In this document: one piece after another, positions 8,546-18,147 of the stretch
Layout of the letters: each line of letters starts with the position of its first letter
How positions within the stretch are numbered: position 1 is the first letter of the stretch
DNA from: Geobacter sp. UBA5735
GTDB lineage: Bacteria > Desulfobacterota > Desulfuromonadia > Geobacterales > Geobacteraceae
Assembly: GCA_002419385.1 (NCBI GenBank)
Contig: DIFZ01000052.1
Span: 133,586 to 197,585 of the forward strand
DNA: 64,000 bases
Direction of reading: 5' to 3'
Program-made: the position numbers and the translations under genes
Notes under the pieces: generated by a model
The model's database searches: none
Seen by the model: only the letters and a program-made list of their open reading frames with translations
Told to the model about the DNA's origin: nothing

Positions 8546-11500
8546 ATGACGGCTGCAATGACCGAAGATACCCTGGTTCAGCAAACCACCGCCGACTATC
8601 TTCATGACGAGTTGGGCTGGGACAGTGTCTTCGCCTACAATGAGGAGACTTTTGGCCCGGAAGGGACTCTCGGCCGCCTATCAGATAAAGAAGTCATTCT
8701 GACCCGCTACCTGCGAGAGGCCCTTGTCAAGCTCAATCCCGGACTTCCTGAACCTGCCTACCGTTCCGCCGTCTCCCGCATCACCGACTACTCCTTCACC
8801 CAGTCCCTTCTGCAGATCAACCTCGAAAAATACGATCTTCTCAAGAACGGTGTCCCTGTTGAATACCGCAATGAGCGCGGCGAAGTGGTCAAACGGCGGC
8901 TCAGGGTGTTCGAATTCGACCGGCCGGAGGAAAACCACTTTCTCGTCGTCCGTGAACTGTGGATAAAGGGGCAACTCTATCGCCGTCGGGCCGATATCAT
9001 GGGATTTGTCAACGGCATTCCGCTGCTTTTCATGGAGTTGAAGAACGTCAACAAGGAGATCCGGGCCGCCTACGAGCAGAATCTTGCCGACTATAAGGAT
9101 ACCGTTCCCCATTTGTTTCACCACAACGCGGTCATCGTGTTGGCCAACGGGATAGACGCCAAGATCGGTTCACTCTCCAGCCGTTATGAACATTTCCACG
9201 AATGGAAACGCCTGGAAGAGACTGCACCGGGTGTAGTGAGCATGGAGACTCTGCTCAAGGGGATCTGCGCCAAGGGCGCCTTCATGGACATGTTCGAGAA
9301 CTTCATCCTGTTCGATGACAGTTCCGGTAAAACGGTAAAGATAGTTGCCCGCAATCATCAGTTTCTCGGGGTCAACCGGGCCGTGCAGGCTGTCCGGGAT
9401 CGACAGGAACGCCTGGGAAAGCTGGGTGTCTTCTGGCACACCCAGGGAAGCGGCAAGTCCTATTCCATGGCCTTCTTCACTCAGAAGGTACATCGCAAAC
9501 TTACCGGGAGCTTTACGTTCCTTATCTGTACGGACCGTGACGACCTCGATACCCAAATCTATAAGACCTTTGCCGGCTGCGGTCTGGCCGACAACGATGC
9601 AGATCCCTGCCGCGCCTCCTCGGGTGAACATCTGGCGGCCATGCTCAGGCTGAACAAGCCGTTCATCTTTTCGCTCATCCAGAAGTTCAACAAGGATGTC
9701 AATCCGGAGGAGCCGTATTCGATCCGGGACGACATCATCGTCATCTCCGATGAGGCCCACCGGACTCAGTACGGCCGGTTGGCCCTCAATCTACGTAATG
9801 CCCTCCCCAACGCCAGCTACATCGGTTTTACCGGAACCCCACTCTTCAAGGACGACGAGATTACCCGCCGGGTGTTCGGCGACTACATCTCCACCTACGA
9901 CTTCCAGCGGGCGGTAGATGACAAGGCGACGGTTCCGCTCTATTACGATGCCCGCGGAGAAAAACTCCGTTTTCTAGATGAAGAAGGGAAACATCGTCTG
10001 GTTGCGACCGATACTCTCAACGAGAAAATTGCCGCCAAGCTGGAAGAGCTGGAAATCGACGATATTGACGTGGCACAGCGGCTGGAGAAAGAACTGAAGC
10101 GGGAGTACCACATCATCACCGCCGGCAGGAGGCTGGACCAGATTGCCAAGGATTTTGTCGAGCATTACAGCACCCAGTGGGAAACCGGCAAGGCGATGCT
10201 GGTCTGTATCGATAAGGTCACCTGCGTGCGCATGTTCAAGCTGCTTGAATGGTATTGGAAGCAACGCTCCAAAGAGCTGGCGAAGGCCGTAACGAAAGCA
10301 GCCGATGAACAGGAAGAAGCCTTCCGTCACCGACAAATCCTGTGGATGAAAGAAACCCGCATGGCGGTTGTGGTGAGCGAGGAGCAAGGGGAAGTCCAGA
10401 AGTTCAAGGATTGGGACCTCGACATCGAGCCTCACCGCAAGTTGGTGAAAGAAGGCTTTGAGACGGCCGACGGCAAACGGATTGATATGGAGAGCGCCTT
10501 CAAGTCGCCGGACCATCCATTCCGGATCGTTATTGTCTGCGCCATGTGGCTGACCGGCTTCGATGTGCCGTGCTTGGCGACCCTCTATCTTGATAAACCT
10601 CTCAAGGCCCACACACTGATGCAGGCGGTCGCCCGCGCCAACCGGGTGTACGAGGGGAAAAACAATGGTCTGATCGTTGATTACTGCGGCATTCTCAAGA
10701 ATCTGCGCAAGGCCCTGGCCACCTTTGCCGGGCACCAGGGTGGGGGCATCATTGACGGAGGCGGTCCCCAGCCCCAGGTTGATCCGGTCAAGCCTGAAGA
10801 GGAACTGTTGGCCGATCTTGCTGAGACGGTGGCGATGGTGCGTGGCTTTCTGACGGAGCGGGATTTCCGATTGGAAGAGATCATGAAAAATTCCGGATTT
10901 GCCCGTAACAAGGCAATTGCTGAAGCAAAGGAAGCAGTGAATGAGAATGATGAAACCCGGAAACGCTTCGAAATCATTGCCCGGGAGGTCTTCAAAAAGT
11001 TCAAAACGTGCATCACTGTTCAAGGGGTCAACGATTACCGGATGCAGTATGACGCCGTCAATATCATCTACAAGAGCCTTCTGGAAGATCGTGACCGCGC
11101 CGATATTTCAGCCATAATCCGTGAGCTGCATTACATTGTCGACGGTACGATTACAACGGATACTACGCCAACGGTGAGTGAAGGTGGTCTTTTCGATATC
11201 AGCAAGATCGACTTTGACCGGCTTCGCCAGGAATTCGAGCGGTCTTCCAGAAAAAACAGTACGGTCCAGTGCCTCAAGACCGCCATCGACCAACGACTGG
11301 CGCGGATGATCCAACAGAACCCACTGCGGACAGATTTCCACAAGCACTACCAGGAGATCATTGCAGCCTACAATTCCGAAAAAGACCGGGCAACCATCGA
11401 GCGAACATTCGAAGAGCTGATGAAGTTTGTCACGGCGCTGGATGAGGAGGAACATCGGGCGATCCGGGAGGGGCTGGATGAAGAAAGCCTTGCCATGTTC

Positions 11501-11794
11501 GACCTGCTCATCAAGCCCGAACTCTCCAAGAACGAACGAGAACAGATTAAAAGGGTGGCGAAGGATCTCCTGGAAACTTTGAAGGCAGAAAAGTTGCAAA
11601 TCGAAAACTGGCCTGAGAAGGAAGCTACCCGCTCCGCAGTTCGGGTAACCATTCGGGATTTTCTCTACAATGAGGCAACAGGTCTACCTGTGTCGTTCTA
11701 CTCGGACGAAGAGGTAGAGACCAAGACGGATCTGATTTATCAGCATGTGTTTATGCAGTATCGAGGGAATGGGGCGCAGGTGTATGCGAGGTGA
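8546..11794 (+). CDS. hsdR: Type I restriction endonuclease subunit (HsdR)
   Basis: Motor and nuclease subunit of the type I complex: it translocates DNA using ATP and cuts at a distance from unmethylated sites. The N-terminal PD-(D/E)XK nuclease is visible as RRADIMGF (Asp near 149) followed by LLFMELKN (ELK near 164). The SF2 motor begins near 299 with TQGSGKS, then SDEAH near 401-405, GFTGTP, and a C-terminal helicase motif around AVARANRVYEG. A helical C-terminal region follows. The 1082 residues are complete for the family. A GAGGA site sits about 10 bases before ATG 8546; an ATG four codons later is also possible. It closes the restriction operon. Confidence 0.95.
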   Translation: MTAAMTEDTLVQQTTADYLHDELGWDSVFAYNEETFGPEGTLGRLSDKEVILTRYLREALVKLNPGLPEPAYRSAVSRITDYSFTQSLLQINLEKYDLLKNGVPVEYRNERGEVVKRRLRVFEFDRPEENHFLVVRELWIKGQLYRRRADIMGFVNGIPLLFMELKNVNKEIRAAYEQNLADYKDTVPHLFHHNAVIVLANGIDAKIGSLSSRYEHFHEWKRLEETAPGVVSMETLLKGICAKGAFMDMFENFILFDDSSGKTVKIVARNHQFLGVNRAVQAVRDRQERLGKLGVFWHTQGSGKSYSMAFFTQKVHRKLTGSFTFLICTDRDDLDTQIYKTFAGCGLADNDADPCRASSGEHLAAMLRLNKPFIFSLIQKFNKDVNPEEPYSIRDDIIVISDEAHRTQYGRLALNLRNALPNASYIGFTGTPLFKDDEITRRVFGDYISTYDFQRAVDDKATVPLYYDARGEKLRFLDEEGKHRLVATDTLNEKIAAKLEELEIDDIDVAQRLEKELKREYHIITAGRRLDQIAKDFVEHYSTQWETGKAMLVCIDKVTCVRMFKLLEWYWKQRSKELAKAVTKAADEQEEAFRHRQILWMKETRMAVVVSEEQGEVQKFKDWDLDIEPHRKLVKEGFETADGKRIDMESAFKSPDHPFRIVIVCAMWLTGFDVPCLATLYLDKPLKAHTLMQAVARANRVYEGKNNGLIVDYCGILKNLRKALATFAGHQGGGIIDGGGPQPQVDPVKPEEELLADLAETVAMVRGFLTERDFRLEEIMKNSGFARNKAIAEAKEAVNENDETRKRFEIIAREVFKKFKTCITVQGVNDYRMQYDAVNIIYKSLLEDRDRADISAIIRELHYIVDGTITTDTTPTVSEGGLFDISKIDFDRLRQEFERSSRKNSTVQCLKTAIDQRLARMIQQNPLRTDFHKHYQEIIAAYNSEKDRATIERTFEELMKFVTALDEEEHRAIREGLDEESLAMFDLLIKPELSKNEREQIKRVAKDLLETLKAEKLQIENWPEKEATRSAVRVTIRDFLYNEATGLPVSFYSDEEVETKTDLIYQHVFMQYRGNGAQVYAR

Positions 11795-11857
11795 TGATGG
11801 TGGAATCTGGGGAGAGACAACTCTGAGAATGTCTTGATCTCCATGAAAAATAAACCG

Positions 11858-11905
11858 TTGACACAAAAACACCAATTGGTATATTAATATCAGCACCAAT
11901 TGGTG
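11858..11905 (+). promoter_or_regulatory. Promoter with two palindromic operators for the toxin-antitoxin-like operon
   Basis: TTGACA (11858-11863) and TATATT (11880-11885) form a near-consensus sigma-70 promoter with 16-base spacing. The palindrome ACCAATTGGT occurs at 11871-11880, inside the spacer, and again at 11895-11904 (extended CACCAATTGGTG), near the start point, 24 bases centre to centre. A related partial match, ACACCAATCGG, covers the next gene's first codons. This is the expected layout for autorepression by the downstream HTH protein. Confidence 0.75.
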
Positions 11906-11927
11906 TGACCTATGTGAAGAGGTATAC

Positions 11928-12266
11928 ATGACACCAATCGGGACAAAGCTGGATGATCTTGTTCTCAAGAGAATTCAGGACGCCTATCTGACGGGGAAGA
12001 TTCGAAAAACCAAAGATTGCATGGAAGACATGGACCGCGCCAGACTGTTCGAAGCTGATGTGGAAAAGGTCATCATGGATGCCGCCACCATTGAGAAAGC
12101 AATGCCGGCAACGAGCGAGCGGGCAAGCAATCCGAACAACACCCACTATGTGATTCAGGGAACCAGCACCACCGGAGTGGCGGTCTACTGCAAGGCATGC
12201 AGCAACTACCACCCGCAGACAAATGAATTCATCTGCTGGAAGCTGACCTCGTTCACAATCAAATAG
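11928..12266 (+). CDS. Small hypothetical protein, candidate toxin of a MqsA-type pair
   Basis: A 112-residue protein with a helical N-terminal half and a C-terminal half containing THYVIQGTSTTGVAVYCKA, which resembles the beta-strand part of DUF4258/RelE-like small toxins. The resemblance is weak. It is the first gene behind the operator-rich promoter, and 11 bases later comes a protein with a Cys-rich N-terminus and HTH like MqsA antitoxins. In such operons the first gene is often an mRNA interferase. GAGG sits about 8 bases before the ATG. Function is inferred from context only. Confidence 0.55.
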   Translation: MTPIGTKLDDLVLKRIQDAYLTGKIRKTKDCMEDMDRARLFEADVEKVIMDAATIEKAMPATSERASNPNNTHYVIQGTSTTGVAVYCKACSNYHPQTNEFICWKLTSFTIK

Positions 12267-12277
12267 AGGAAACGATC

Positions 12278-13159
12278 ATGATTTGCACAAACTGTTTTGA
12301 AGCCGAATATAATAGCGCCAAGACCGAGCTTACGGTCACCGTCAACGGTGAGAGTCATGTTCTGATTGACCTTGATTGCGAGACCTGTCCGGCCTGCGGC
12401 GAGGTGACTTTCACCCATGCCCAGAGTCTGGAGATCGACAAGAAACGGATTGCCCTGGAGTTCGGGTTGAAGCCACTCCTGACTGCTGTCCAGCTGAAGA
12501 TTCTCCGACACTTCCTGGGCATGAAGCTGGACGAAATCTGCGACCTCCTGCACATCGGCAGAAACACCTACGGCCGGTGGGAACGGGGTGAAGTGGAGAT
12601 TACTCCTTCAATGAACCTGCTTGTTCATAATCTCATCGAAAAAGTCCCGGATGCATCCGTAAACGTTCTTGAAATGGCGCGGATTCCGGTTATTGAGAAG
12701 ACAAATGCAGGGCTGCTTGGCAGTCACATTTCCCTCGGCGAATACATCCGGGAAGTCATCGCCGCCGCGAGGTTAGTGCCGGAAATTGTCTGCCTGTCGA
12801 TCGGCATGGAGCCAGGGGAACTCGTCAGGATCGAGAACAATGACCTCCAGCCGGAAAAGATCCCCTGCGAACTCACGGCAAAGATTGCCCTGTACTTCCG
12901 AATTCCGTTCGATGCTCTTGCCAGACTACTGAATGAAACCCTCAAAGTTTTGACAATGAAGAGTGCCGTCTCGGCCGTTCATGCCCGATCCACCTGTTAC
13001 GACGCCAAAGGAGCAGGTATTCAGGCGAGCAGCGTCAACAAGATTCTTGAGAAACTGGCGCAAAAGAAAGGGGCGGAGCAGGGCCAGACGCAGGTGAGCG
13101 ATGATTATCTGGCCAAAGTGAAGGCTGAACTGGAGAGGCTTCAGGGTACGGAGGAGTAA
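12278..13159 (+). CDS. MqsA/YgiT-type zinc-finger and HTH antitoxin-like regulator
   Basis: The N-terminal about 45 residues contain paired cysteines (C3, C6; C34, C37, C40) like the YgiT/MqsA zinc finger. They are followed by an XRE-type helix-turn-helix near 85-112 (LDEICDLLHIGRNTYGRWERG). At 293 residues it is about twice the length of MqsA, with an extra C-terminal region (about 140-230) that resembles another small helical DNA-binding-like domain. It probably binds the ACCAATTGGT operators upstream. The gene lies between the small candidate toxin and an ImmA-type peptidase; peptidases of that family often cleave such regulators. Confidence 0.8.
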   Translation: MICTNCFEAEYNSAKTELTVTVNGESHVLIDLDCETCPACGEVTFTHAQSLEIDKKRIALEFGLKPLLTAVQLKILRHFLGMKLDEICDLLHIGRNTYGRWERGEVEITPSMNLLVHNLIEKVPDASVNVLEMARIPVIEKTNAGLLGSHISLGEYIREVIAAARLVPEIVCLSIGMEPGELVRIENNDLQPEKIPCELTAKIALYFRIPFDALARLLNETLKVLTMKSAVSAVHARSTCYDAKGAGIQASSVNKILEKLAQKKGAEQGQTQVSDDYLAKVKAELERLQGTEE

Positions 13160-13162
13160 GTG

Positions 13163-13678
13163 ATGATTGAAGCGAACTACAAATACGCCAGGGAGATGGC
13201 ACGCAAGATCCTGAAGCAGCACAAGATCCTAGACATACCGACAAATCTACAAGTTATCTGCGAAAAACTCGGGCTGGAGTATGTAGAACTCGACGATTCG
13301 AATGAGCTTGACGGCGCGGTGCTGGAACTGGACGGAACACGAGTTGCGATGCTGAACAAGGCGAAACCGTTTGTCCGTGCTCGTTTCACCCTGGCTCACG
13401 AACTTGGACATATCTTTCTGAACCATGACAAACGTGAGTTTTATGACGCCGAGGCGGCGCGGGATTATGGGGAGGATTTGCCGGAAAACCAGAAGCCGGC
13501 GAAGGAGAAGGAGGCTGATGCGTTTGCTTCAGAGTTGTTGATTCCGATGGAGCAGTTGAAGAAGTTTCAAGGGGATTTGAAGAGTCCGGACAAGCTGGCA
13601 GGGTTCTTCCAGGTCAGTAAACCGGCGATGGCTATAGCGATTGCGAATTTTTTCAGCACCTCCAAAACCTTCAGGTAA
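13163..13678 (+). CDS. ImmA/IrrE family metallopeptidase
   Basis: Carries the zinc-protease motif HELGH in LAHELGHIFLNH near residues 79-84, and the following EKEADAFASELLIP helix that supplies the third ligand, both typical of ImmA/IrrE. Members cleave or inactivate an XRE-type repressor encoded next door, here probably the MqsA-like protein just upstream. A GTG at 13160 is in frame, but ATG 13163 has better spacing (about 8 bases) from the GGAGG at 13150, so I use it. The series toxin-like, HTH, peptidase suggests a three-gene stress or phage-responsive switch. Confidence 0.85.
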   Translation: MIEANYKYAREMARKILKQHKILDIPTNLQVICEKLGLEYVELDDSNELDGAVLELDGTRVAMLNKAKPFVRARFTLAHELGHIFLNHDKREFYDAEAARDYGEDLPENQKPAKEKEADAFASELLIPMEQLKKFQGDLKSPDKLAGFFQVSKPAMAIAIANFFSTSKTFR

Positions 13679-13762
13679 ACCCAGCAGTAAGTCGGGGAGA
13701 GAGATGTTTGTGACATCTTCTGCTGATAGCATAACGCATACTGAAACTGCAAGGGAGGATAT

Positions 13763-14713
13763 ATGGCACTTCTGAAAAAATACACCAGATTCAGGGCGTA
13801 CCAACTAGGCACGGAAGGTTCTTCCTTTTCGTATTTCGACGGAAGCCATTTTACCCTCATCGAGGCGAGACTTACCGAGAAAAGCAAAGCCTTCGTTGAG
13901 GAGGAAGTTGCGGCCTGCAGTGTCAGCCATATCGATTGTCTGCATATCACAAGCTGGGATAATGATCACTGCTCGCCTCCTGAACTGGACACGATAATCG
14001 AGATTTATCAACCAAGAACCATCGAATATCCTGGATACACCCCCCATACTGATACGGCGAAAGAGGCTCTGAAAAAGATCCTCAGCTACAAGAAAAATCG
14101 TCCGAAAACGACGTTACGTAAGGTTGATCCTCCCTATATCAATTCCCTCAATGAGGCGGAGAAGCTCGGTTACAAAAACGTATTCTATCATCCAAAGTCT
14201 CTTTACGAAGATTCGAACAATAACTCGACTGTGAAGTTCTTTCGAACTGGCTCGTTCAACGTAGCAAGTTTAGGGGACGTAGAGGATACGAAGATAAGCG
14301 CTCGGTTGGCCAGATCGAGCATGTTTACGCAGGAGTTGGACGTCCTCATCCTCGCTCACCACGGTGCGAACAATGGGTTTATTACAAGCAACTTTCTGAA
14401 GAGATCAAAGCCTTCAGTTGCCATAGCATCTTCGAATTATGACAATAAATACGAACACCCGAAACAAGAGATTAGAGACCTCCTCTACGAGCACGAGATT
14501 CCTCTTTTCACGACGAAAACTGGTGACATCATTATAGAATCGGTTCACCCGCATACGTATGTCTATAAGGTTTTTAACCTGATATCAAACTCGGAAAAAG
14601 TCTCAAGCGTTAATTCATTCAAATCAAAAAAGTCAAAACTCCTCTCTCACAACGCTGACAGCATAAGGAACCACTTCAACAAACATGTGCCGTTCTACAA
14701 AAAATTCAACTAG
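13763..14713 (+). CDS. ComEC-like metallo-beta-lactamase-fold protein (first of two)
   Basis: A 316-residue MBL-fold protein without signal peptide or membrane segment. The metal motif region reads HITSWDNDHC near residues 62-71, the SxxDxDH form of the HxHxDH motif seen in ComEC-type MBL domains. LAHHGANNG near 198-206 supplies a second His pair. The substrate is unknown; family members include nucleases and small-molecule hydrolases. GGGAGG lies 9 bases before ATG. It is AT-richer than its left-hand neighbours. It begins a cassette continuing with a second MBL protein, an E2-E1-JAB fusion and a patatin, so it may process an effector or nucleotide in that pathway (inference). Confidence 0.75.
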   Translation: MALLKKYTRFRAYQLGTEGSSFSYFDGSHFTLIEARLTEKSKAFVEEEVAACSVSHIDCLHITSWDNDHCSPPELDTIIEIYQPRTIEYPGYTPHTDTAKEALKKILSYKKNRPKTTLRKVDPPYINSLNEAEKLGYKNVFYHPKSLYEDSNNNSTVKFFRTGSFNVASLGDVEDTKISARLARSSMFTQELDVLILAHHGANNGFITSNFLKRSKPSVAIASSNYDNKYEHPKQEIRDLLYEHEIPLFTTKTGDIIIESVHPHTYVYKVFNLISNSEKVSSVNSFKSKKSKLLSHNADSIRNHFNKHVPFYKKFN

Positions 14714-14760
14714 CCGGATTTACGGTAACTATTTCCAGATTTCAAGAGAGAGGAGTGACC

Positions 14761-15900
14761 ATGCATCAGATTTTATTATACCCAGTAGGCAACGGAGACA
14801 GTAGTCAGATTATTCTCGAAAACGGTAAGCGAATTCTTTTCGACTACCGGCACCTCAAAAAGGGTGAGGGAGACGACAGTCCCGAATTCGACTTGAAGGG
14901 ACGCCTGAAAAAAGAGCTTGATGACGCAAAACGGGACTACTTCGATGTTGTCGGGTTTACCCATTGTGATAGCGATCACATCGAAAATAGCACCGAATTT
15001 TTTGAACTGCACTATGCCCAAAAATACCAAGGTGACGGCAGGATAAAGATTAATGAATTGTGGGTACCGGCTGCCATGATCATAGAAACGGCAACGAACG
15101 GCCAGCAAGACAGTGAGTTTGTCATCTGGCGGCAGGAAGCCCGTTATCGCTTGAAGAAAGGCGAAGGCATCCGTGTTTTCTCGAAACCTGACAAATTGAA
15201 AGACTGGCTTGAGGGCGAAGGCTTGACGGTAGAATCGCGAAAGCACCTCATCACGGATGCAGGTTCTTTAGTGCCGGGGTTTGACCTCCAAAAAGACGGC
15301 ATCGAGTTCTTCTGCCATAGCCCTTTCATTCGGCATACCGACGAAGGCGACGACCTCCGGAACCCTTGTTCTCTCATCTTCAATGTCCGGCTAAAAGCAG
15401 GAACTAATACGTACGATTATCTGGCAGTCGGGGATACAGAATGGGAAATCATTGAGGAAATCGTCAATACTACTCGGTATCATAAGAATGATGATCGACT
15501 GGCATGGGATATCTTCAACATTCCCCACCACTGCAGTTACAAGGCACTTAGCGATGAAAAGGGTGAAAAAGAGACGGAGCCGAAACCCCTTGTCAAAGAC
15601 CTGCTGCTCCAAGGGAAGACAGATGCATATATCGTCAGCTCAAGCAATCCGATAAAGGATTCGAAGGAAGCTCTGGAGCAGACGCAACCACCTCATATTC
15701 AGGCGAAAAAGTGCTATGAACGGCATTTGAAGGAAGTTAATGGCGCAAAATTCCTTGTGACTATGGAAGAACCGAATGAGAAAACTCCCGAACCTCTGGT
15801 ATTCAACATCGAAAGCAATGGGATCAAGCGTGGAGCCAAGAAACCAGTTGCAGCTCCGGCTGTGAGCATTACGTCTGCTCCGGCTCTGAGGGCAGGTTAA
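14761..15900 (+). CDS. ComEC-like metallo-beta-lactamase-fold protein (second of two)
   Basis: An MBL-fold hydrolase of about 379 residues. GNGDSS near the N-terminus, GFTHCDSDHIENS near 62-74 (the HxDxDH variant) and NIPHHCSYKALS near 255-266 are the metal-site loops. The C-terminus is a Pro/Ala-rich tail. The in-frame GTG at 14755 is too close to the GAGAGAGG site, so ATG 14761 is preferred. The stop abuts the ATG of the E2-E1-JAB gene with no intervening base, so the two are surely co-expressed. It is not a duplicate of the preceding MBL gene: lengths and motifs differ. Cytoplasmic, substrate unknown. Confidence 0.75.
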   Translation: MHQILLYPVGNGDSSQIILENGKRILFDYRHLKKGEGDDSPEFDLKGRLKKELDDAKRDYFDVVGFTHCDSDHIENSTEFFELHYAQKYQGDGRIKINELWVPAAMIIETATNGQQDSEFVIWRQEARYRLKKGEGIRVFSKPDKLKDWLEGEGLTVESRKHLITDAGSLVPGFDLQKDGIEFFCHSPFIRHTDEGDDLRNPCSLIFNVRLKAGTNTYDYLAVGDTEWEIIEEIVNTTRYHKNDDRLAWDIFNIPHHCSYKALSDEKGEKETEPKPLVKDLLLQGKTDAYIVSSSNPIKDSKEALEQTQPPHIQAKKCYERHLKEVNGAKFLVTMEEPNEKTPEPLVFNIESNGIKRGAKKPVAAPAVSITSAPALRAG

Positions 15901-18147
15901 ATGTCTTCGTTCATATCTTTGGGCGAAGCCTTGCCCGCTGTTTCCGGCGACCTTCTGGAGCAGCCGTACGCAAGAGAGACACTCGACGTAGCCGCACGGG
16001 CTAAAGATGTCGAGGTGGTCGAGCTTCGCCGAGTACAAAATGTGGATGGCACTTCTTCTGATGTCATCGTTGTCGATATGGTCAACGATGACATTCCGAC
16101 AAGAAATCCCTTTGGCATTAGGGTCAGAGAGCGGTTGGCACTTGTTTTTCATGCCACCGGCCTTCCTGAAGTGCGGGCGCTACGCGCCGATTTCCCAATC
16201 GTTCTCCATACCAATCACACTCCTCCTGGCGAACCCCGCCACTTGTGCCTCTACTTCGAGCCTTGGTCTGTTGTAGAGAGGACTTGGACTCCGCAGAAAT
16301 TCGTCAAACGAATCATGTGGTGGCTCGGCGAAAGTGCAAACGGGACCCTGCATCGACCTGACCAACCCGTAGAACAGCTGTATTTCACTAGTCCCTTTGA
16401 TATCGTTCTCCCCCCTGACTTCGACGAAAAAATAGTTGATGACAAACTGGCCTTAACCTGGTCTTCTTCCCCTGATCTGAAAACATTGCGGTCCTTTTTC
16501 TTGCCGAAAGGGCACCACCAGCTCAAGACCATTTCCGGCCTCTCCTTTCTTTCCATTGAACTTGCCCCCGTTATTCATGGTCCAGTCACATGCTACCCAA
16601 ACACGTTGGGCGGCCTGCACGACCAGCTTAGCGCTCGCGGGGCATCTTTCATCGACGAACTGCGGGCTCAAATCAAAGAAAAGGTCCCACAAGAGGGTAT
16701 TTCAAAGACCTCAAATGACCGGTGCCTGTTGTTCCTGTTCTTGCCGATCAAAAGAGATGCCGCTTCGCCACCAGAAAAAAGGGAGTTGATTGCTTTCCTC
16801 ATCCCTTCTGATTTGGCTGAAGTCGGCGAGTCTGCTGATGTTCTAACCCTGTACGATAGAAAATACTATGCGGCTCCTCTTCTTGGGGCTACGCAGACCT
16901 CCGAAAAATGGCGCGAACTGCCTATAGCCCCAACCGAAGTGAAATACGAAGTCGGGCTGCCGTTTGCTCGGACAGCCTCTGGAATTGATGATTTTAATGC
17001 AGATTTAAATGGCGTCATGGCTGGAGTTGGTGCTTTAGGAAGCGCCATCCTTGAGTTATGGGTTCGGGAGGGCTGGGGACGATGGACGTTGATTGATCCG
17101 GATACGGTTAAGCCTCACAATCTAGTCCGACATGTGGCTCGAAACAGCGATATCGGGGAAGCCAAAGTCGATGCTGTAAAGAAGTCCGTCCAAGCCATCT
17201 ACCACCCCGAATATCTCTCTGTCGCCGGTATGAAGGGAAGCGCAACGGACTGGGACAAAACTGAACTCCGCGATGCGATTAGTAGCTCTTCGATTTTTAT
17301 TGACGCGACCACAACCCTCGATGTTCCTCGGGATTTATCGCAGCGTGAAGAAGTACCACGCATAGCTTCCATCTTCGTAACGCCATCTGGACGCGATTCT
17401 GTGCTCCTGATTGAATCGAGTGACAGGCATGTACGGGTTGATTCGCTTGAAGCTCAGTACTACAAAGCCCTTTTGGAACTTCCTTTTGGCACAGATCATT
17501 TAGCCGGAAACGCTGGAGGATTATGGATAGGGGCAGGCTGCAGGGATATTTCTGCAAAGATTTCCTACGAGGATATCCAACTTCATGCTGCGATCTTGGC
17601 GAGGCAGATTCGCACTGCGTCACGGAACGCCGAGGCCCAAGTTTGTATTTGGCGCTCCAAGTCGACAGGAGCGGTCACTGCGGTGAATCTTGACGTGAAG
17701 GAGACCGTTAGGAGGGAATCAGAAGGATGGCACATTGTCTGGGACAAGGGGGTGGAGGAGAAAATGGTTGCCGTTCGACAAGCCCACCTTCCGGAAGAAA
17801 CTGGCGGCGTCCTTGTTGGCTACGTTGACCAGAAGCTACGCCATATCTATGTTGTAGATGCCCTTCCGGCACCTGCTGACAGCGTTTCCGAAAAGGGAAG
17901 CTTCATCCGAGGAATCGACGGTCTCAATGAAAAACTGGGGGAGATCGGATCGCGAACAGCCAACATCGTGGGGTATCTCGGCGAATGGCATTCCCACCCT
18001 CCTTTTTTGGGGCCTAGTCCGAGTCCCTGGGATAAGCTTCTCGTGAAGACGTTGGCAGATGTCCTGGCAATGGATGGCCTTCCTGCATTGATGATGATCG
18101 TTGGAGCCGCAAGAGAAATTTCTGTTTCCGTGAGGTTTCTGGCATGA
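15901..18147 (+). CDS. Three-domain ubiquitin-conjugation-like protein: E2-like, E1/ThiF-like and JAB/JAMM domains
   Basis: Residues about 60-170 resemble bacterial E2-like domains (as in CBASS Cap2), with a candidate catalytic Cys116 in HLCLYFEPW and the following WW helix. From about 365 an E1/ThiF adenylation domain starts with the nucleotide loop GVGALGS, the acidic LIDPD turn, the HNLVRHV segment and a candidate catalytic Cys in GAGCRD near 547. Residues about 620-748 form a JAB/JAMM isopeptidase with EETGG near 631 and the zinc motif HSHPPFLGPSPSPWD near 695. Having activating, conjugating and removing activities in one chain is notable. No ubiquitin-like protein and no CD-NTase gene is visible nearby. 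The 3' end overlaps the patatin gene by ATGA. Confidence 0.85.
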   Translation: MSSFISLGEALPAVSGDLLEQPYARETLDVAARAKDVEVVELRRVQNVDGTSSDVIVVDMVNDDIPTRNPFGIRVRERLALVFHATGLPEVRALRADFPIVLHTNHTPPGEPRHLCLYFEPWSVVERTWTPQKFVKRIMWWLGESANGTLHRPDQPVEQLYFTSPFDIVLPPDFDEKIVDDKLALTWSSSPDLKTLRSFFLPKGHHQLKTISGLSFLSIELAPVIHGPVTCYPNTLGGLHDQLSARGASFIDELRAQIKEKVPQEGISKTSNDRCLLFLFLPIKRDAASPPEKRELIAFLIPSDLAEVGESADVLTLYDRKYYAAPLLGATQTSEKWRELPIAPTEVKYEVGLPFARTASGIDDFNADLNGVMAGVGALGSAILELWVREGWGRWTLIDPDTVKPHNLVRHVARNSDIGEAKVDAVKKSVQAIYHPEYLSVAGMKGSATDWDKTELRDAISSSSIFIDATTTLDVPRDLSQREEVPRIASIFVTPSGRDSVLLIESSDRHVRVDSLEAQYYKALLELPFGTDHLAGNAGGLWIGAGCRDISAKISYEDIQLHAAILARQIRTASRNAEAQVCIWRSKSTGAVTAVNLDVKETVRRESEGWHIVWDKGVEEKMVAVRQAHLPEETGGVLVGYVDQKLRHIYVVDALPAPADSVSEKGSFIRGIDGLNEKLGEIGSRTANIVGYLGEWHSHPPFLGPSPSPWDKLLVKTLADVLAMDGLPALMMIVGAAREISVSVRFLA

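Noticed and set aside
9974..11023. A 349-codon minus-strand open frame
   Set aside because: Antisense to hsdR; composition follows the complementary codons.
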